Positions 62,994-64,000 of a stretch of 64,000 nt of DNA are shown here, piece by piece. The DNA is from Edaphobacter flagellatus. GTDB taxonomy: Bacteria > Acidobacteriota > Terriglobia > Terriglobales > Acidobacteriaceae. The notes below the pieces were generated by a model that saw nothing but the letters and a program-made list of their open reading frames with translations, was not told the origin of the DNA and did not search any database. Positions within the stretch are counted from its first letter, which is position 1, and each line of letters starts with the position of its first letter. A program made the translations under genes and the position numbers. Where the stretch lies: contig NZ_CP073697.1 in the NCBI RefSeq assembly GCF_025264665.1, forward strand, positions 2,170,001 through 2,234,000, in the 5' to 3' direction.

Positions 62994-64000
62994 ATGTTCA
63001 ACATCCTGCTTGCGTGCCAGATCCTCACCCTTATCGCCGTCGTCGTCCTGCTGCTGCGCAGGCCACAGGCTCCTATGCAGGACCCGCGTCTGGCACAGAT
63101 TCCCGATCAGCTCACGCGGCTCGACTCCCGCAATCAGGCGCTTGACGACAACATCCGCAACGCGTTCGGCCAGATGCGGCAGGAGATCGCCGCCGAGGCA
63201 CAGCGCTCACGCGAGGCCAGCGATGCGTCCTTCGCCTCCCTGCGTACCGAGGTGACACGCAATATCGCTGAGCTGAGCCAGCTTCTGCAGACCGGCCTCA
63301 CCGGCTTCCGGTCCGACAACAAGACCTCTGACGATATGCTGCGCAAGGCCGTGCTCGACCAGATGCAAGCGCTCTCGCAGCGCGTCACCTCGTTCACCTC
63401 CGAGACGAACGCACAGCACACCAATCTGCGTGAAGCCCTAAACGGCAAGCTCAACGAGCTAATGACCAGCAACACGGTGCTGCAGAACCAGCTTCGCGAA
63501 GCCGTCGAGCAGCGACTCAATAAGCTCAATGAAGACAACTCCAGCGAGCTTGAAAAAATGCGCCAGACGGTCGACGAGAAGCTGAACTCGACGCTGCAGG
63601 AGCGCCTGACGCAGAGCTTCGGCCAGGTCACCGATCAGCTCAACAAGGTGCATACCGGCCTCGGCGAGATGACCAAGCTCTCCGATGGCGTCAACGATCT
63701 CAGCCGCATCTTCAGCAATGTGAAATCACGCGGTGGCTTTGCCGAAGTGCAGCTCGGCATGCTGCTCGAGCAGATGCTCGCACCCAACCAGTTCATCCGC
63801 AACGCACGCGTCAAAGACGGCTCGCTTGAAGTAGTAGAGTTCGCCGTGCGCTTCCCCGGCCACTCCGGCGAGACGCTGCTGCCGATCGACGCCAAATTCC
63901 CGCGCGAAGACTGGGAGCGGCTCGAGAGCGCCTACGAGACCGGCAACGCCGATCAGATCGCCGCCGCCGGCCGCGCCTTCGAGCAGGCCATCCGCACCGA
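62994..64000 (+). CDS. rmuC: RmuC-family DNA recombination protein (3' end cut off)
   Basis: The visible 335 residues start with a membrane anchor (FNILLACQILTLIAVVVLLLRR), followed by a long coiled coil (RLDSRNQALDDNIRNAFGQM ... LNKLNEDNSSELEKMRQTVDEK) and the start of the RmuC nuclease-like domain (KSRGGFAEVQLGMLLEQMLAP ... LLPIDAKFPREDWERL). RmuC limits inversions at short repeats and has a PD-(D/E)xK-like fold, of which the E-x-QL and PIDAKFP segments are visible. AAGGAAAG precedes ATG 62994 by six bases. The remaining part runs off the window. Confidence 0.9.
   Translation, partial: MFNILLACQILTLIAVVVLLLRRPQAPMQDPRLAQIPDQLTRLDSRNQALDDNIRNAFGQMRQEIAAEAQRSREASDASFASLRTEVTRNIAELSQLLQTGLTGFRSDNKTSDDMLRKAVLDQMQALSQRVTSFTSETNAQHTNLREALNGKLNELMTSNTVLQNQLREAVEQRLNKLNEDNSSELEKMRQTVDEKLNSTLQERLTQSFGQVTDQLNKVHTGLGEMTKLSDGVNDLSRIFSNVKSRGGFAEVQLGMLLEQMLAPNQFIRNARVKDGSLEVVEFAVRFPGHSGETLLPIDAKFPREDWERLESAYETGNADQIAAAGRAFEQAIRT

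Overview
The window looks like ordinary chromosome from a soil-type Acidobacteriota, most likely family Acidobacteriaceae/Terriglobales. The call rests on gene content and style, not on a marker gene. It contains a PadR regulator paired with a roughly 900-residue duplicated FtsX-type permease (the acidobacterial duplicated orphan permease family), a very large carboxypeptidase-regulatory/TonB receptor of the Oar type, high GC coding sequence, and recurring intergenic repeats starting GTCATTCCGAGCG. There are no rRNA genes, no complete tRNA, no CRISPR array and no intact insertion sequence. A perfect parS-like palindrome at 10577-10596 suggests the region may lie in the origin-proximal part of the chromosome.

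Layout. 1-6.2 kb: a cut-off PLP aminotransferase, a YqeY protein, a T4-type lysozyme, a TonB receptor divergent from a MarR regulator, and an RNase H. 6.4-9.4 kb: a three-gene envelope-stress unit (ECF-like sigma factor, zinc-finger anti-sigma with HEAT repeats, double-PDZ periplasmic protein). 9.5-17 kb: a radical SAM protein, the parS-like site, an exported methyltransferase, a DsbA-like thioredoxin, a TolC-type channel, and the PadR/ADOP pair with operators over its start codon. 17-21.3 kb: Fpg-like glycosylase, glycosyltransferase, tRNA 3'-end fragment, Ddl, TonB. 21.3-27.2 kb (minus strand): trpB-trpA-aroQ-aroF-tyrA-ilvA, preceded by a 24-codon aromatic leader peptide and an intrinsic terminator, which together form an apparent attenuator. 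27.3-33.5 kb: a membrane protein, an outer-membrane-like protein, a multicopper oxidase and Rel/SpoT.

33.5-40.5 kb holds a Cys-less S4 paralogue flanked by two copies of a structured repeat, a TetX-like flavin monooxygenase divergent from a TetR regulator with paired operators, a degenerate AAA+ protein and aconitase. 41-47.2 kb carries a YXWGXW-type secreted protein, a BNR/Ycf48-like protein, a 52-residue zinc ribbon missed by length cut-offs, a gamma-carbonic anhydrase, S21, a double zinc-ribbon protein, and a metallo-beta-lactamase-fold hydrolase followed by the tail of a decayed second copy. 47.2-53.3 kb: an AT-rich secreted orphan, L27/L21, aldo/keto reductase, HisRS and AspRS. 53.3-64 kb: a sulfite-oxidase-type molybdoenzyme with cytochrome b, a rhomboid lacking both catalytic residues, a LysW-like carrier-type protein, Oar-type receptor, cupin, acyl-CoA carboxylase beta subunit and a cut-off RmuC.

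The most promising non-coding signals are the aromatic leader/attenuator at 27054-27224, two three-unit AT-rich iterated repeats ahead of GC-rich hairpins (2560-2690 and 44910-45040), and the covarying hairpin element at 33803-33890 and 34859-34927. I found no obvious new multi-gene defence or mobile system.
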